Origin: an uncultured Flavobacteriaceae bacterium
Lineage (GTDB): Bacteria > Bacteroidota > Bacteroidia > Flavobacteriales > Flavobacteriaceae
Assembly (NCBI GenBank): GCA_913020685.1
Contig: CAJWAY010000003.1
Span: forward strand, 1 to 34,219
DNA length: 34,219 nt
Direction: 5' to 3'
In this document: piece after piece, positions 1-6,637 of the stretch
Layout of the letters: each line of letters opens with the position of its first letter
How positions within the stretch are numbered: position 1 is the stretch's first letter
Notes under the pieces: generated by a model
The model's input: the letters and a program-made list of their open reading frames with translations, nothing else
Database searches by the model: none
What the model was told of the DNA's origin: nothing
Program-made: the position numbers and the translations under genes

Positions 1-382
1 TTAAACCGGTCATCGCTCGGCCCATATCACCAATGGGCGGTATTATTTCGGAATAGGTACTGCGGATCAGCTCTTGCACAGATTTTTTGATCTTTCCACC
101 TTGTGTAGTCGCAACAAAACCCTTTGGTTTGTTCAGCAGCAGGTATATGGGGGGACTGCTGTTGACCTTTTGATCATCGTAGCGGACTTGGTCGCCACGC
201 TGAACTCTAATACCCATCTCGGTGACAACTTTACCGTTGATCTGGACCAAGCCCATAGCGATTAACTGGTCAGCCTCTCGGCGAGAACATAAACCAGCAT
301 TGGAGAGAAACTTGTTTAATCGAATACCAACAGGATCTGCACTCTCGACTTTGGGAAAGGGTTTTTTGAAATTTTTTGACAC
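1..382 (-). CDS. RluB/RsuA-type pseudouridine synthase, degenerate, 3' part outside the window
   Basis: By homology this is a 23S rRNA pseudouridine synthase of the RsuA/RluB family. Read from GTG at 382, an N-terminal S4 RNA-binding domain is clear (IRLNKFLSNAGLCSRREAD, then VQINGKVV), followed by the LLLNKPKGF motif that opens the catalytic domain. The frame stays open to the window edge. The odd part is motif II. The family has GRLDxxTxGL, whose Asp is the catalytic nucleophile, but here the aligned stretch reads GDMGRAMTGL, so the Asp position is Gly. The sequence around it (PPIG before, TGL after) still aligns, which argues against a frameshift. An in-frame TTG at 445 is an alternative start and would add a hydrophobic stretch. 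Flavobacterial homologues as I remember them have a longer basic N-terminus. It may be a non-catalytic RNA-binding protein. Family is secure, activity is doubtful. Confidence 0.8.
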   Translation of the reverse strand, partial: MSKNFKKPFPKVESADPVGIRLNKFLSNAGLCSRREADQLIAMGLVQINGKVVTEMGIRVQRGDQVRYDDQKVNSSPPIYLLLNKPKGFVATTQGGKIKKSVQELIRSTYSEIIPPIGDMGRAMTGL

Positions 383-585
383 GACTTTCTTATCTGTAAA
401 TAATATAAATTCGCAGTATTCAAATAGAATGCGAGCTTTACGCAAATTGTAAGTTCAAAGTTACGTTTTTTGAGTCAATTCCAAATGGAGCAATCAAATT
501 GAAAAATTGATTTGGTATTTAGCTTTGAGGTTAATTAGTGAATAAATAAGGGGGTTTTATTACTAGTTGATCCAGTCTTTTTGAG

Positions 586-1515
586 CTAGAAGTAATGAAC
601 TACTTCAAGCTGACAGCCCTGCATTAACTTTTTAGCCGTAATGAGATCTTCGGTAAATCCCATTAAATACCCACCACCGCCTGAACCACATAATTTTAGA
701 TAATAGACGTTAGTTTCCAATCCCTTTTTCCATAGCCCTTGAAATTGGGAAGGGATCATGGGCTTAAAGTTTCGTAAAATCAAAGTTGAAAGAGATTTCA
801 TGTTCTCAAAAAGAGATTTTAGGTTGCTTTTCAGAAAATTTTCAATGCAAAGGTCTGTTATTTGAGTAAATTCATAGTTCATCATTTTACGAAATTCCTC
901 CTTTTTCATGTATTCCATAAACAGAGAAACCATTGGCGCGGTAACACCACTACTTCCGGTATCAATTAAAAAAACAGCCCCTTGACCGGAGGGGTTTTGT
1001 TCAAGGGTTCCTGTGTATTCGATATTATCCTTTGAATGAATTAATAAGGGCAAACTCAAATAGCTGTTTAGGGGATCTAAACCGGAAGACTGACCATGAA
1101 AATGAGACTCCATTGTACCAAAAATATTTTTTAAATAGTTAAGTTTTTGGGAGCTCAAATCGTCCTGGGGATAAATTTTTTCCAGCGCATAGCGATCATA
1201 AAAAGCAGCTACCAATGCCCCACTACTGCCAACTCCATAACCCTGAGGAATATTGCTATCAAAATAGAGTTTGCGATCTAAGTCTGCTTTAAGGGCTTCC
1301 CAATCCAAACGTAGTAAATCCTTCGGCAAACCCGCTAGATATTGAGTGTATTCACATAAACTTTGGTTAGAAGCTAGGGTAGTCTCATTTTCCGCTTCAG
1401 TCAACCGTAGTCTTCCACCAAAAAAAAAGAAGGGTATGGACAATCCTTTAGAGCCTATTATGATACCATATTCACCAAATAGTAAAATTTTTGCAAAAAA
1501 TAAAGGTCCCTTCAA
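586..1515 (-). CDS. mvk: Mevalonate kinase (GHMP kinase family)
   Basis: Phosphorylates mevalonate with ATP in cytoplasmic isoprenoid precursor synthesis. GHMP motifs are all visible: KILLFGEYG at residues 9-17, the ATP loop PQGYGVGSSGA at 90-100 and KLCGSGGGGYLMGF near 274-287. E136 (MESHFHG) and D147 (GLDPLN) have the 11-residue spacing of the Mg-binding Glu and catalytic Asp of mevalonate kinases. Length, 309 residues, is normal. The start is TTG at 1515, because a stop lies just upstream in frame and no early ATG exists. It follows the decarboxylase gene by 4 bases, so the two are surely one operon. A run of nine A (1420-1428 on the plus strand) encodes FFFF. The phosphomevalonate kinase step is not encoded here. 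The assignment to mevalonate rather than phosphomevalonate rests on motif similarity and context. Confidence 0.88.
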   Translation of the reverse strand: MKGPLFFAKILLFGEYGIIIGSKGLSIPFFFFGGRLRLTEAENETTLASNQSLCEYTQYLAGLPKDLLRLDWEALKADLDRKLYFDSNIPQGYGVGSSGALVAAFYDRYALEKIYPQDDLSSQKLNYLKNIFGTMESHFHGQSSGLDPLNSYLSLPLLIHSKDNIEYTGTLEQNPSGQGAVFLIDTGSSGVTAPMVSLFMEYMKKEEFRKMMNYEFTQITDLCIENFLKSNLKSLFENMKSLSTLILRNFKPMIPSQFQGLWKKGLETNVYYLKLCGSGGGGYLMGFTEDLITAKKLMQGCQLEVVHYF

Positions 1516-1519
1516 AATA

Positions 1520-2596
1520 CTAGACTAAAATTTTTTTAGCACCATTTCCCACTTGATCCTCAATGTATTGTCCTTTTTGACAATGGACAACCAACTCTTC
1601 TTGGATAAAATCTATAATGGGAATTCGATCTTGAAGAGGATAGAGTAAGTGAACGTTAGCTCCAGCATCAAGTGTAAAACAGAGTGGCAATTGAGTTTGT
1701 AATCTAAAATCCTCTACTTTTTTTATTATACTTAGAGTGTTAGGTTGCATCAATACAAAACGTGGGTTGGAGGTCATCATCATTGCGTGTAGGCATAGGG
1801 CCTCCGACTCAACCAGATCAATAAAACGCTTGAGATCACCAGCGACAAGAACTCTTTTGAATTCTCCTAAATTTTCATTAGCCTGTTTGAAGCGTTGGTT
1901 CGCAAAAGGATGATCTTGCATAAGTGCGTGGCCTAAGGTACTACCGACCTTTTTTTGTCCTTTGTCCACAATCAAAACAGTATCTTGATAGTCGAGGAAA
2001 ATGGGATGCCATTCCTCAGAGGGTGCTATGGCGTAGTGGTCATTACTTTGAGAAAAAGCCTCAGTATATCCCCAAATGCTAAGGGGTCCTGCAATACTTC
2101 TAGCTGCACTTCCAGAGCCCAATCGGGCCAAAAATGAGGCTTTTTGTAAAAAAGCTTCCTCTGTCAAATCACTGTGGAACTGTTTTTCAAAATCTACTAT
2201 GCAAAGAGCTAATGCGGCCATTGCAGAGGCCGAGGATGCGATACCACTACTATGAGGAAAAGAATTATGACTAGAAATAGACATATGATGCCGCTTCAAA
2301 GCAGGGAAGTAAGGTGTAATTCGTTCCATAAACTGCTGAATCTTAGGATAGAACTCGGGTTGCTTTTTTTGTTCAAACAAAAAATCAAAAGTTACTCCTT
2401 CTGATTCTCGTATAGAAAAACTTACTTCAGTAGTCGTAAAACACTGAGAGAGGGTAAAACTAATTGAAGGATTTTCTGGTAATTGTTCTCCGTATTTTCC
2501 CCAGTATTTCACCAATGCAATATTACTAGGAGCCTGCCATTCGGTACGATATTGACCTTGTATATTGGTGTTGAAAATAAAAGAATTCGTATTCAT
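1520..2596 (-). CDS. mvaD: Diphosphomevalonate decarboxylase
   Basis: ATP-dependent decarboxylation of mevalonate 5-diphosphate to isopentenyl diphosphate, the last step of the mevalonate pathway. Diagnostic motifs are APSNIALVKYWGK (22-34), the nucleotide loop FPHSSGIASSASA (113-125) and ARLGSGSAARS (157-167). D310 in LDAGANVH matches the catalytic Asp of the family's DxGxN motif. At 358 residues it is of normal size. The ATG at 2596 is preceded on the minus strand by TATCTTTG (2610-2603), a good Bacteroidota -7 box, which implies a leader of only a few bases. First gene of a two-gene operon with mvk; 182 bases separate it from the ferredoxin gene upstream. Confidence 0.95.
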   Translation of the reverse strand: MNTNSFIFNTNIQGQYRTEWQAPSNIALVKYWGKYGEQLPENPSISFTLSQCFTTTEVSFSIRESEGVTFDFLFEQKKQPEFYPKIQQFMERITPYFPALKRHHMSISSHNSFPHSSGIASSASAMAALALCIVDFEKQFHSDLTEEAFLQKASFLARLGSGSAARSIAGPLSIWGYTEAFSQSNDHYAIAPSEEWHPIFLDYQDTVLIVDKGQKKVGSTLGHALMQDHPFANQRFKQANENLGEFKRVLVAGDLKRFIDLVESEALCLHAMMMTSNPRFVLMQPNTLSIIKKVEDFRLQTQLPLCFTLDAGANVHLLYPLQDRIPIIDFIQEELVVHCQKGQYIEDQVGNGAKKILV

Positions 2597-2602
2597 GTAT
2601 CA

Positions 2603-2610
2603 CAAAGATA
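2603..2610 (-). promoter_or_regulatory. -7 promoter box of mvaD-mvk
   Basis: TATCTTTG on the minus strand fits the Bacteroidota -7 consensus TAnnTTTG. It ends six bases before the mvaD ATG, so transcription would begin almost at the start codon (near-leaderless). I see no convincing -33 TTG at the right distance, so this is a half match. Confidence 0.5.
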
Positions 2611-2778
2611 CTTGATGATCGGGGTGGAAAAAAATATAACAGTTTGAAAATGTTTAGTTTTGGAAGTACTTATTAAATATAAAATTAATCACAATTTTTA
2701 AAACGTTGATTATAACGATTTATTTAAATATGTGTCGGATCAACAGAAATAGATTTTAATCAAATAGGTTTGGGAATA

Positions 2779-3090
2779 CTATGGAGTCAATTCAACTGTT
2801 AGTCCGTCTAGTTTTTTATCTATTTGAATTTGACAACCTAAGCGGCTATTTTCTTTTACATAAAAGGCCTCGGATAACATGGCCTCTTCATCCGGGCTTT
2901 TCTTCTCTAAAGGATGATTACTCAAAACATAGCATTGACAGGAGGCACACATTGCGATTCCACCACATGTGCCATCTACAGGCAATTCATAGGATTTACA
3001 AACTTCCATAAGGTTCATATTGATATCGGTGGGTGCCTCTAGTTCATGTACTTTGCCAGATCTGTCAATTACCGTGATTTTGATATCCAT
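2779..3090 (-). CDS. [2Fe-2S] ferredoxin, adrenodoxin type
   Basis: Small soluble electron carrier. Cysteines C42, C48, C51 and C86 give the C-x5-C-x2-C...C pattern of vertebrate/bacterial-type (Fdx/adrenodoxin-like) [2Fe-2S] ferredoxins, in the context GTCGGIAMCASCQC and RLGCQI. The length of 103 residues is typical. The ATG at 3090 directly follows the TAA stop of the reductase gene with no base between, and both are in the same frame, so it is certainly co-transcribed and translationally coupled. The pairing with a ferredoxin:NADP reductase and, further up, with NifU and Mrp suggests it supplies electrons for Fe-S assembly or other reductive steps. The final acceptor cannot be told from the sequence. 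Confidence 0.93.
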   Translation of the reverse strand: MDIKITVIDRSGKVHELEAPTDINMNLMEVCKSYELPVDGTCGGIAMCASCQCYVLSNHPLEKKSPDEEAMLSEAFYVKENSRLGCQIQIDKKLDGLTVELTP

Positions 3091-4143
3091 TTATTCGATT
3101 GTTTTGATAGTTGATTTTTGGGCTTCTTTTCTACTACCGTCAAATCCAGTAATTCCACTTACAGTGGTGTATTTAAGTACATTTTTTTTTTTAGGAAAAA
3201 TACGCTGAAACGCACTCTGACACATCAAGGTGGCTTCGTGGAATCCACAAAGGATAAGTTTGAGTTTGCCAGGATAAATATTAACGTCACCGATAGCATA
3301 TATACCTGGAATATTAGTTTGATAGTCGAGACTGTTATCTACTTTGATAGCGTTTTTTTCAATTTCCAACCCCCAATTAGCTATGGGACCAAGTTTAGGG
3401 GTAAGTCCAAAAAGTGGAATAAAATAATCGACAGCTTGGTTAACCGAAGTCCCATCGACCTTTAGAGTTAGATTGGTCAGATGCCTGCCGCCATCCAAAG
3501 TTATAACTTCGGCAGGGGTGATTAATTGAATTTTATTTTGGTCTTTTAGTGCTTGTACTTTTTGCACCGAGTCAAGTGCCCCTCTGAATTGATTACGTCG
3601 GTGAACTAGTGTAACGGATTGCGCCAATTCGGCTAATACAATAGTCCAGTCTAAAGCCGAGTCACCTCCACCGGCAATGAGCACATTTTTGTTACGGTAT
3701 TTTTCTGGTTCACGTATAATGTAATCCACCCCCTTGTTTTCCCAGATTGTCAAATTCGCCAGATCAGGCTTTCGGGGTTCGAAAGTCCCCAATCCTCCGG
3801 CAATAGCCACAACTTGTGCCTGGTGCTGGGTACCCTTGTCCGTGGTAACTACAAAACTACCATCCCGCTTTCTATTAATCTCTTTGGCAGTTTCCCCTAG
3901 GGTAAAACCAGGTTTGAAAGGCTGGATTTGTGCCATCAATTGATCTACCAAGTCACCAGCTAAAATTTCGGGTCGAGAGGGAATATCATAAATGGGTTTT
4001 TTAGGGTAAATCTCAGCACACTGGCCCCCGGGTTGAGGCAGGGAGTCAATAAGGTGGCATTTTAATTTTAGTAATCCAGCTTCAAATACGGCAAACAGTC
4101 CAGTGGGACCAGCTCCAATAATTATTATATCAGTCTTTATCAT
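3091..4143 (-). CDS. Ferredoxin--NADP+ reductase, thioredoxin-reductase-like
   Basis: FAD flavoprotein that moves electrons between NADPH and ferredoxin. Residues 7-15 hold the FAD dinucleotide motif (IIGAGPTGL), 154-166 hold the NADPH motif with GGGDSALDW, and 279-286 hold GIYAIGDV, the second FAD motif. The redox-active CxxC of thioredoxin reductases is absent: the ALDW position replaces it, as in YumC-type reductases. The adjacent ferredoxin is its obvious partner. It lies 3 bases after the nifU-like gene and ends exactly where the ferredoxin begins, in frame. About 30 residues before the end, PKKKN is encoded by eleven A in a row (3182-3192 as T on the plus strand), a tract prone to slippage. 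Function is well supported; the physiological direction is inferred. Confidence 0.92.
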   Translation of the reverse strand: MIKTDIIIIGAGPTGLFAVFEAGLLKLKCHLIDSLPQPGGQCAEIYPKKPIYDIPSRPEILAGDLVDQLMAQIQPFKPGFTLGETAKEINRKRDGSFVVTTDKGTQHQAQVVAIAGGLGTFEPRKPDLANLTIWENKGVDYIIREPEKYRNKNVLIAGGGDSALDWTIVLAELAQSVTLVHRRNQFRGALDSVQKVQALKDQNKIQLITPAEVITLDGGRHLTNLTLKVDGTSVNQAVDYFIPLFGLTPKLGPIANWGLEIEKNAIKVDNSLDYQTNIPGIYAIGDVNIYPGKLKLILCGFHEATLMCQSAFQRIFPKKKNVLKYTTVSGITGFDGSRKEAQKSTIKTIE

Positions 4144-4146
4144 GGT

Positions 4147-4389
4147 TTAAGCAGGTGGTACACTAACAACCTCCTCAATTTGAGGAACATGTTTTTTTAT
4201 GGTCATTTCAACCCCAGTCTTTAGGGTCATCTGGTTGACTGTGCAGGAAACACAAGCTCCATGGAGTTGTACCTTTACCTTTTTGTCGTTTTCGATTGAG
4301 ACCAGAGAGATATCTCCACCGTCTGAGGCCAAAAAAGGACGAATCTCTTCAAGTGCAACTAAAACTTTTTCTTCTATTTTTGAGTCCAT
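4147..4389 (-). CDS. NifU-like Fe-S scaffold protein (NifU C-terminal domain)
   Basis: An 80-residue protein consisting only of the NifU C-terminal (Nfu) domain. Such proteins hold or carry a [4Fe-4S] cluster between two subunits and hand it to targets. The cluster ligands C46 and C49 lie in GACVSCTVNQMTLKTGVE, the family CxxC followed by the typical MTLK(x)G(I/V)E helix. N-terminal IRPFLASDGGDISLV is also characteristic. ATG at 4389. It sits 5 bases after the Mrp ATPase gene and 3 bases before the ferredoxin reductase gene, so it is inside a redox/Fe-S operon. Together with the neighbouring Mrp ATPase it probably forms a cluster carrier pair. Confidence 0.93.
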   Translation of the reverse strand: MDSKIEEKVLVALEEIRPFLASDGGDISLVSIENDKKVKVQLHGACVSCTVNQMTLKTGVEMTIKKHVPQIEEVVSVPPA

Positions 4390-4394
4390 TTATT

Positions 4395-5522
4395 TTATTT
4401 TACGGCGGCACAGCCCACCATATGAGTTATGGCAACCGCCTTGGTTGGAGGTAAATTGGTATTTCTTTTCAATAATTCAGTAACCAAATTCTGAGTGACC
4501 TCAGTGATGGATTCCTGTATGGGTGTTCCTTGTTGCAAGGCCGCAGGCCTTCCCACATCAGCCGCCTCTCTGACACTTTGAACTAATGGTAAAGCACCGA
4601 GGAAGGGTACATTGTTATCTGCAGCTAAATTTTCTGCACCTTGCCTTCCGAAAATATAATATTTGTTATCTGGTAATTCTTCAGGGGTAAAATAGGCCAT
4701 ATTTTCGATGATCCCCAGAACAGGAACATCAATGTTTTCTTGTTTGAACATGGCAATTCCTTTTCGGGCGTCAGCCAAAGCTATAATTTGTGGGGTGCTG
4801 ACTACCACTGCACCATTAAGGGGAAGGGACTGGACAATACTGAGGTGAATATCACCGGTACCAGGAGGAAGGTCGATTATTAAAAAGTCTAGCTTTCCCC
4901 AATCGGAGTCAAAGATCATCTGATTCAGGGCTTTAGCCGCCATAGGTCCACGCCATATCACGGCCTGATTCGGTTGAGTGAAAAATCCAATGGACAAAAC
5001 CTTAACACCATAGTTTTCTATAGGAGCCATTTTGGTTTTGCCATCTACAGAAACCGACAGAGGCCTTTTTCCTTCCATATCAAACATTGTGGGAATGGAA
5101 GGTCCGTAGATATCAGCATCCAAAACCCCAACTTTACATCCCATTTTAGAGAGGGTAACCGCGAGATTGGCTGTTACTGTGGATTTTCCTACCCCTCCTT
5201 TTCCAGAGGAAACCGCTATGACAGAATCAATTCCCGGTAATGGCTGACCCTTAATTGGAGGTTGCTTGGGGGATGTTTTTACTTTAGTATTAATTTTGAT
5301 TTTGGCCTTAGGATGAACCTTTTGGTGCAGAACTTCCAATATAGTGACCTCTAATTTTTTTCGGGCTTGTAAGCTAGGATTAGATAAAAGTACATCAATA
5401 TCGATTTGATCCCCAAAGACCATTATATTGGTTACTGCCTTGCTGTCAACTAAGTTTTCTGCAGCACCAGGAGCAGTAATGGTTTTTAAGGCCTCGACCA
5501 CATCTAGCTTTTTCAATTTCAT
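4395..5522 (-). CDS. apbC: Mrp/ApbC (NBP35-type) P-loop ATPase, Fe-S cluster carrier
   Basis: Cytoplasmic ATPase proposed to bind and transfer Fe-S clusters. The first ~80 residues form a diverged MIP18/DUF59 domain, then a proline/lysine linker, then the ParA-like ATPase: deviant Walker A GKGGVGKST at 107-115, LDADIYGPSIP near 134-144 and the switch segment DLPPGTGD. The 375-residue length counts from ATG at 5522; a TTG two codons upstream is possible. The usual CPHCG motif of Mrp proteins is missing: the stretch after MAYF reads TPEELPDNKYYIFG, with no CxxC anywhere in the protein. I recall the same form in other Bacteroidota. Immediately followed by a NifU-type scaffold that does have CxxC. 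Confidence 0.92.
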   Translation of the reverse strand: MKLKKLDVVEALKTITAPGAAENLVDSKAVTNIMVFGDQIDIDVLLSNPSLQARKKLEVTILEVLHQKVHPKAKIKINTKVKTSPKQPPIKGQPLPGIDSVIAVSSGKGGVGKSTVTANLAVTLSKMGCKVGVLDADIYGPSIPTMFDMEGKRPLSVSVDGKTKMAPIENYGVKVLSIGFFTQPNQAVIWRGPMAAKALNQMIFDSDWGKLDFLIIDLPPGTGDIHLSIVQSLPLNGAVVVSTPQIIALADARKGIAMFKQENIDVPVLGIIENMAYFTPEELPDNKYYIFGRQGAENLAADNNVPFLGALPLVQSVREAADVGRPAALQQGTPIQESITEVTQNLVTELLKRNTNLPPTKAVAITHMVGCAAVK

Positions 5523-5575
5523 CTTCAAAACTTAATTTAAGACAAATATACTCTAATCTGTCCGGAAACAAAAGT

Positions 5576-5911
5576 TTAGATTTCAATTGGCGGGAGGGCA
5601 ATATTTGGATCCCAAAAAAAAATATTGAAATCAATTATTTGATCGTTTTTTATACTTAGGCCCTCACTTTCAAGAAGTTGTTGCATCAATTTGGATCCGG
5701 GGAAATGGTGCTTCCCACTTAATAATCCATTACGATTGACTACGCGATGGGCAGGAATTTCGGGGCGATTGTGAGAGGCATTCATAGCATAACCTACCAT
5801 TCTTGCACTTTTGGGATGACCCAAATAACGTGCAATGGCACCGTAGGAGGTAACCCTCCCGGGAGGAATCTTTTGAACAACAACATAAACCTGATCAAAA
5901 AAAAGGGACAT
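5576..5911 (-). CDS. Alkyltransferase-like protein (ATL, MGMT family)
   Basis: Family of DNA-binding proteins that recognise O6-alkylguanine and flag it for nucleotide excision repair without transferring the alkyl group. The MGMT fold motifs are IPPGRVTSYGAIARYLG and the active-site region. In methyltransferases the latter is PCHRV; here it is IPAHRVVNRNG, with Ala where the acceptor Cys should be, which marks ATLs. The size, 111 residues, fits. ATG at 5911 shares one base with the trmB stop (TGATG), so translation is coupled; the TTG one codon earlier is less likely. A run of ten A (5614-5623, plus strand) near the 3' end encodes the hydrophobic tail IFFW and could make the C-terminus variable. 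Confidence 0.9.
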   Translation of the reverse strand: MSLFFDQVYVVVQKIPPGRVTSYGAIARYLGHPKSARMVGYAMNASHNRPEIPAHRVVNRNGLLSGKHHFPGSKLMQQLLESEGLSIKNDQIIDFNIFFWDPNIALPPIEI

Positions 5912-6591
5912 CAAGTGAATTGAAATTGAAGATAGGTGATGGGTTTGTTTTGCTTCAAAAACATTTTTTCATAGAATGTTTGAACAGCTGTAGCAATCTG
6001 CGGAGCATCGGGGTTATTATATATGTCATGATGGGCATAAATTAGGCGATAGGCCTGGTCGTTGATCAAACCCAAGGTGTAGCCGTGTAAAAATGCACTG
6101 TCGGTTTTGAGATGAACACTTCCATCGGCTTGCAATATCTGTCGGTATCTACTCAAAAAATCAGGGTGGGTCAAACGGTGTTTGGTTCTTTTAAACTTGA
6201 TTTGTGGATCGGGAAAGGTGATCCAGATTTGGGCCACTTCACTAAAGGCAAAAAGGGCTTCAATCAACTCGATTTCTGCGCGGACGAATGCTATGTTATT
6301 CCTTTTTCCCTCAAGAGCCGTCTTTGCACCCCTCCAAAAGCGAGCGCCTTTTATATCTATACCAATATAATTCATATTTGGATTTTGTTCTGCCAAATGA
6401 AGAGTGTATTCACCTTTTCCACAACCAAGCTCTAATACTATGGGATGATTATTCTTGAAATACTTTAAATGCCATTGGCCCTTGAGTTCAAAAGCGTCTT
6501 TTTCCATTATCTCCCGTGCAGGCTGAATCACATTTTTAAAGGTTTCGTTCTCCCTGAATCTTTTTTGTTTGTTTTTACTTCCCATGGTCAT
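5911..6591 (-). CDS. trmB: tRNA (guanine-N7-)-methyltransferase
   Basis: SAM-dependent methylation of guanine 46 in the variable loop of tRNA. The SAM motif ELGCGKGEY lies at 54-62, the acidic YIGIDIKG at 75-82, and the FPDP signature at 126-129 in WITFPDPQIKFKRTKHR, matching TrmB with a Bacteroidota flavour. 226 residues is normal. Start is ATG at 6591 or the ATG two codons later (6585). A perfect 17-base palindrome (6587-6603) covers the start codon, and a TAACTTTG box lies just upstream, so this is the likely head of the operon trmB-ATL-apbC-nifU-reductase-ferredoxin. The stop overlaps the next start by one base. Confidence 0.94.
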   Translation of the reverse strand: MTMGSKNKQKRFRENETFKNVIQPAREIMEKDAFELKGQWHLKYFKNNHPIVLELGCGKGEYTLHLAEQNPNMNYIGIDIKGARFWRGAKTALEGKRNNIAFVRAEIELIEALFAFSEVAQIWITFPDPQIKFKRTKHRLTHPDFLSRYRQILQADGSVHLKTDSAFLHGYTLGLINDQAYRLIYAHHDIYNNPDAPQIATAVQTFYEKMFLKQNKPITYLQFQFT

Positions 6592-6610
6592 ATGTCATAT
6601 GACAAAGTTA
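6587..6610 (-). promoter_or_regulatory. -7 box and 17-bp palindrome at the trmB start
   Basis: On the minus strand TAACTTTG (6610-6603) fits the Bacteroidota -7 consensus TAnnTTTG. Directly after it, bases 6603-6587 form a perfect palindrome with 8-base arms and a single central base (GTCATATG-A-CATATGAC read on the minus strand). It covers the expected transcription start and the trmB ATG, the classical place for a repressor operator. No -33 TTG is evident. The palindrome is certain; its role is inferred. Confidence 0.45.
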
Positions 6611-6637
6611 GCTAATGGATTATTATTCTTAAAATGA

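Noticed and set aside
222..452. Plus-strand open frame over the pseudouridine synthase gene
   Set aside because: It is the antisense shadow of a clearly conserved minus-strand gene and has no domain-like features.
481..515. Imperfect hairpin (CCAAAT ... ATTTGG with an inner CAAT/ATTG) downstream of mvk
   Set aside because: AT-rich, with a 4-base bulge and no T tract on the minus strand after it; not convincing as a terminator.
2597..2778. 182-base gap between the ferredoxin and mvaD genes, with a weak hairpin (AAACGTT ... AACGATTT at 2701-2721)
   Set aside because: The stem is short and bulged and the T-rich stretch after it on the minus strand is broken; no RNA gene or riboswitch is recognisable. 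Only the -7 box next to mvaD was kept.
5446..5634. Minus-strand frame spanning the gap between the ATL and apbC genes
   Set aside because: It overlaps both real genes in another frame and has no conserved motif.
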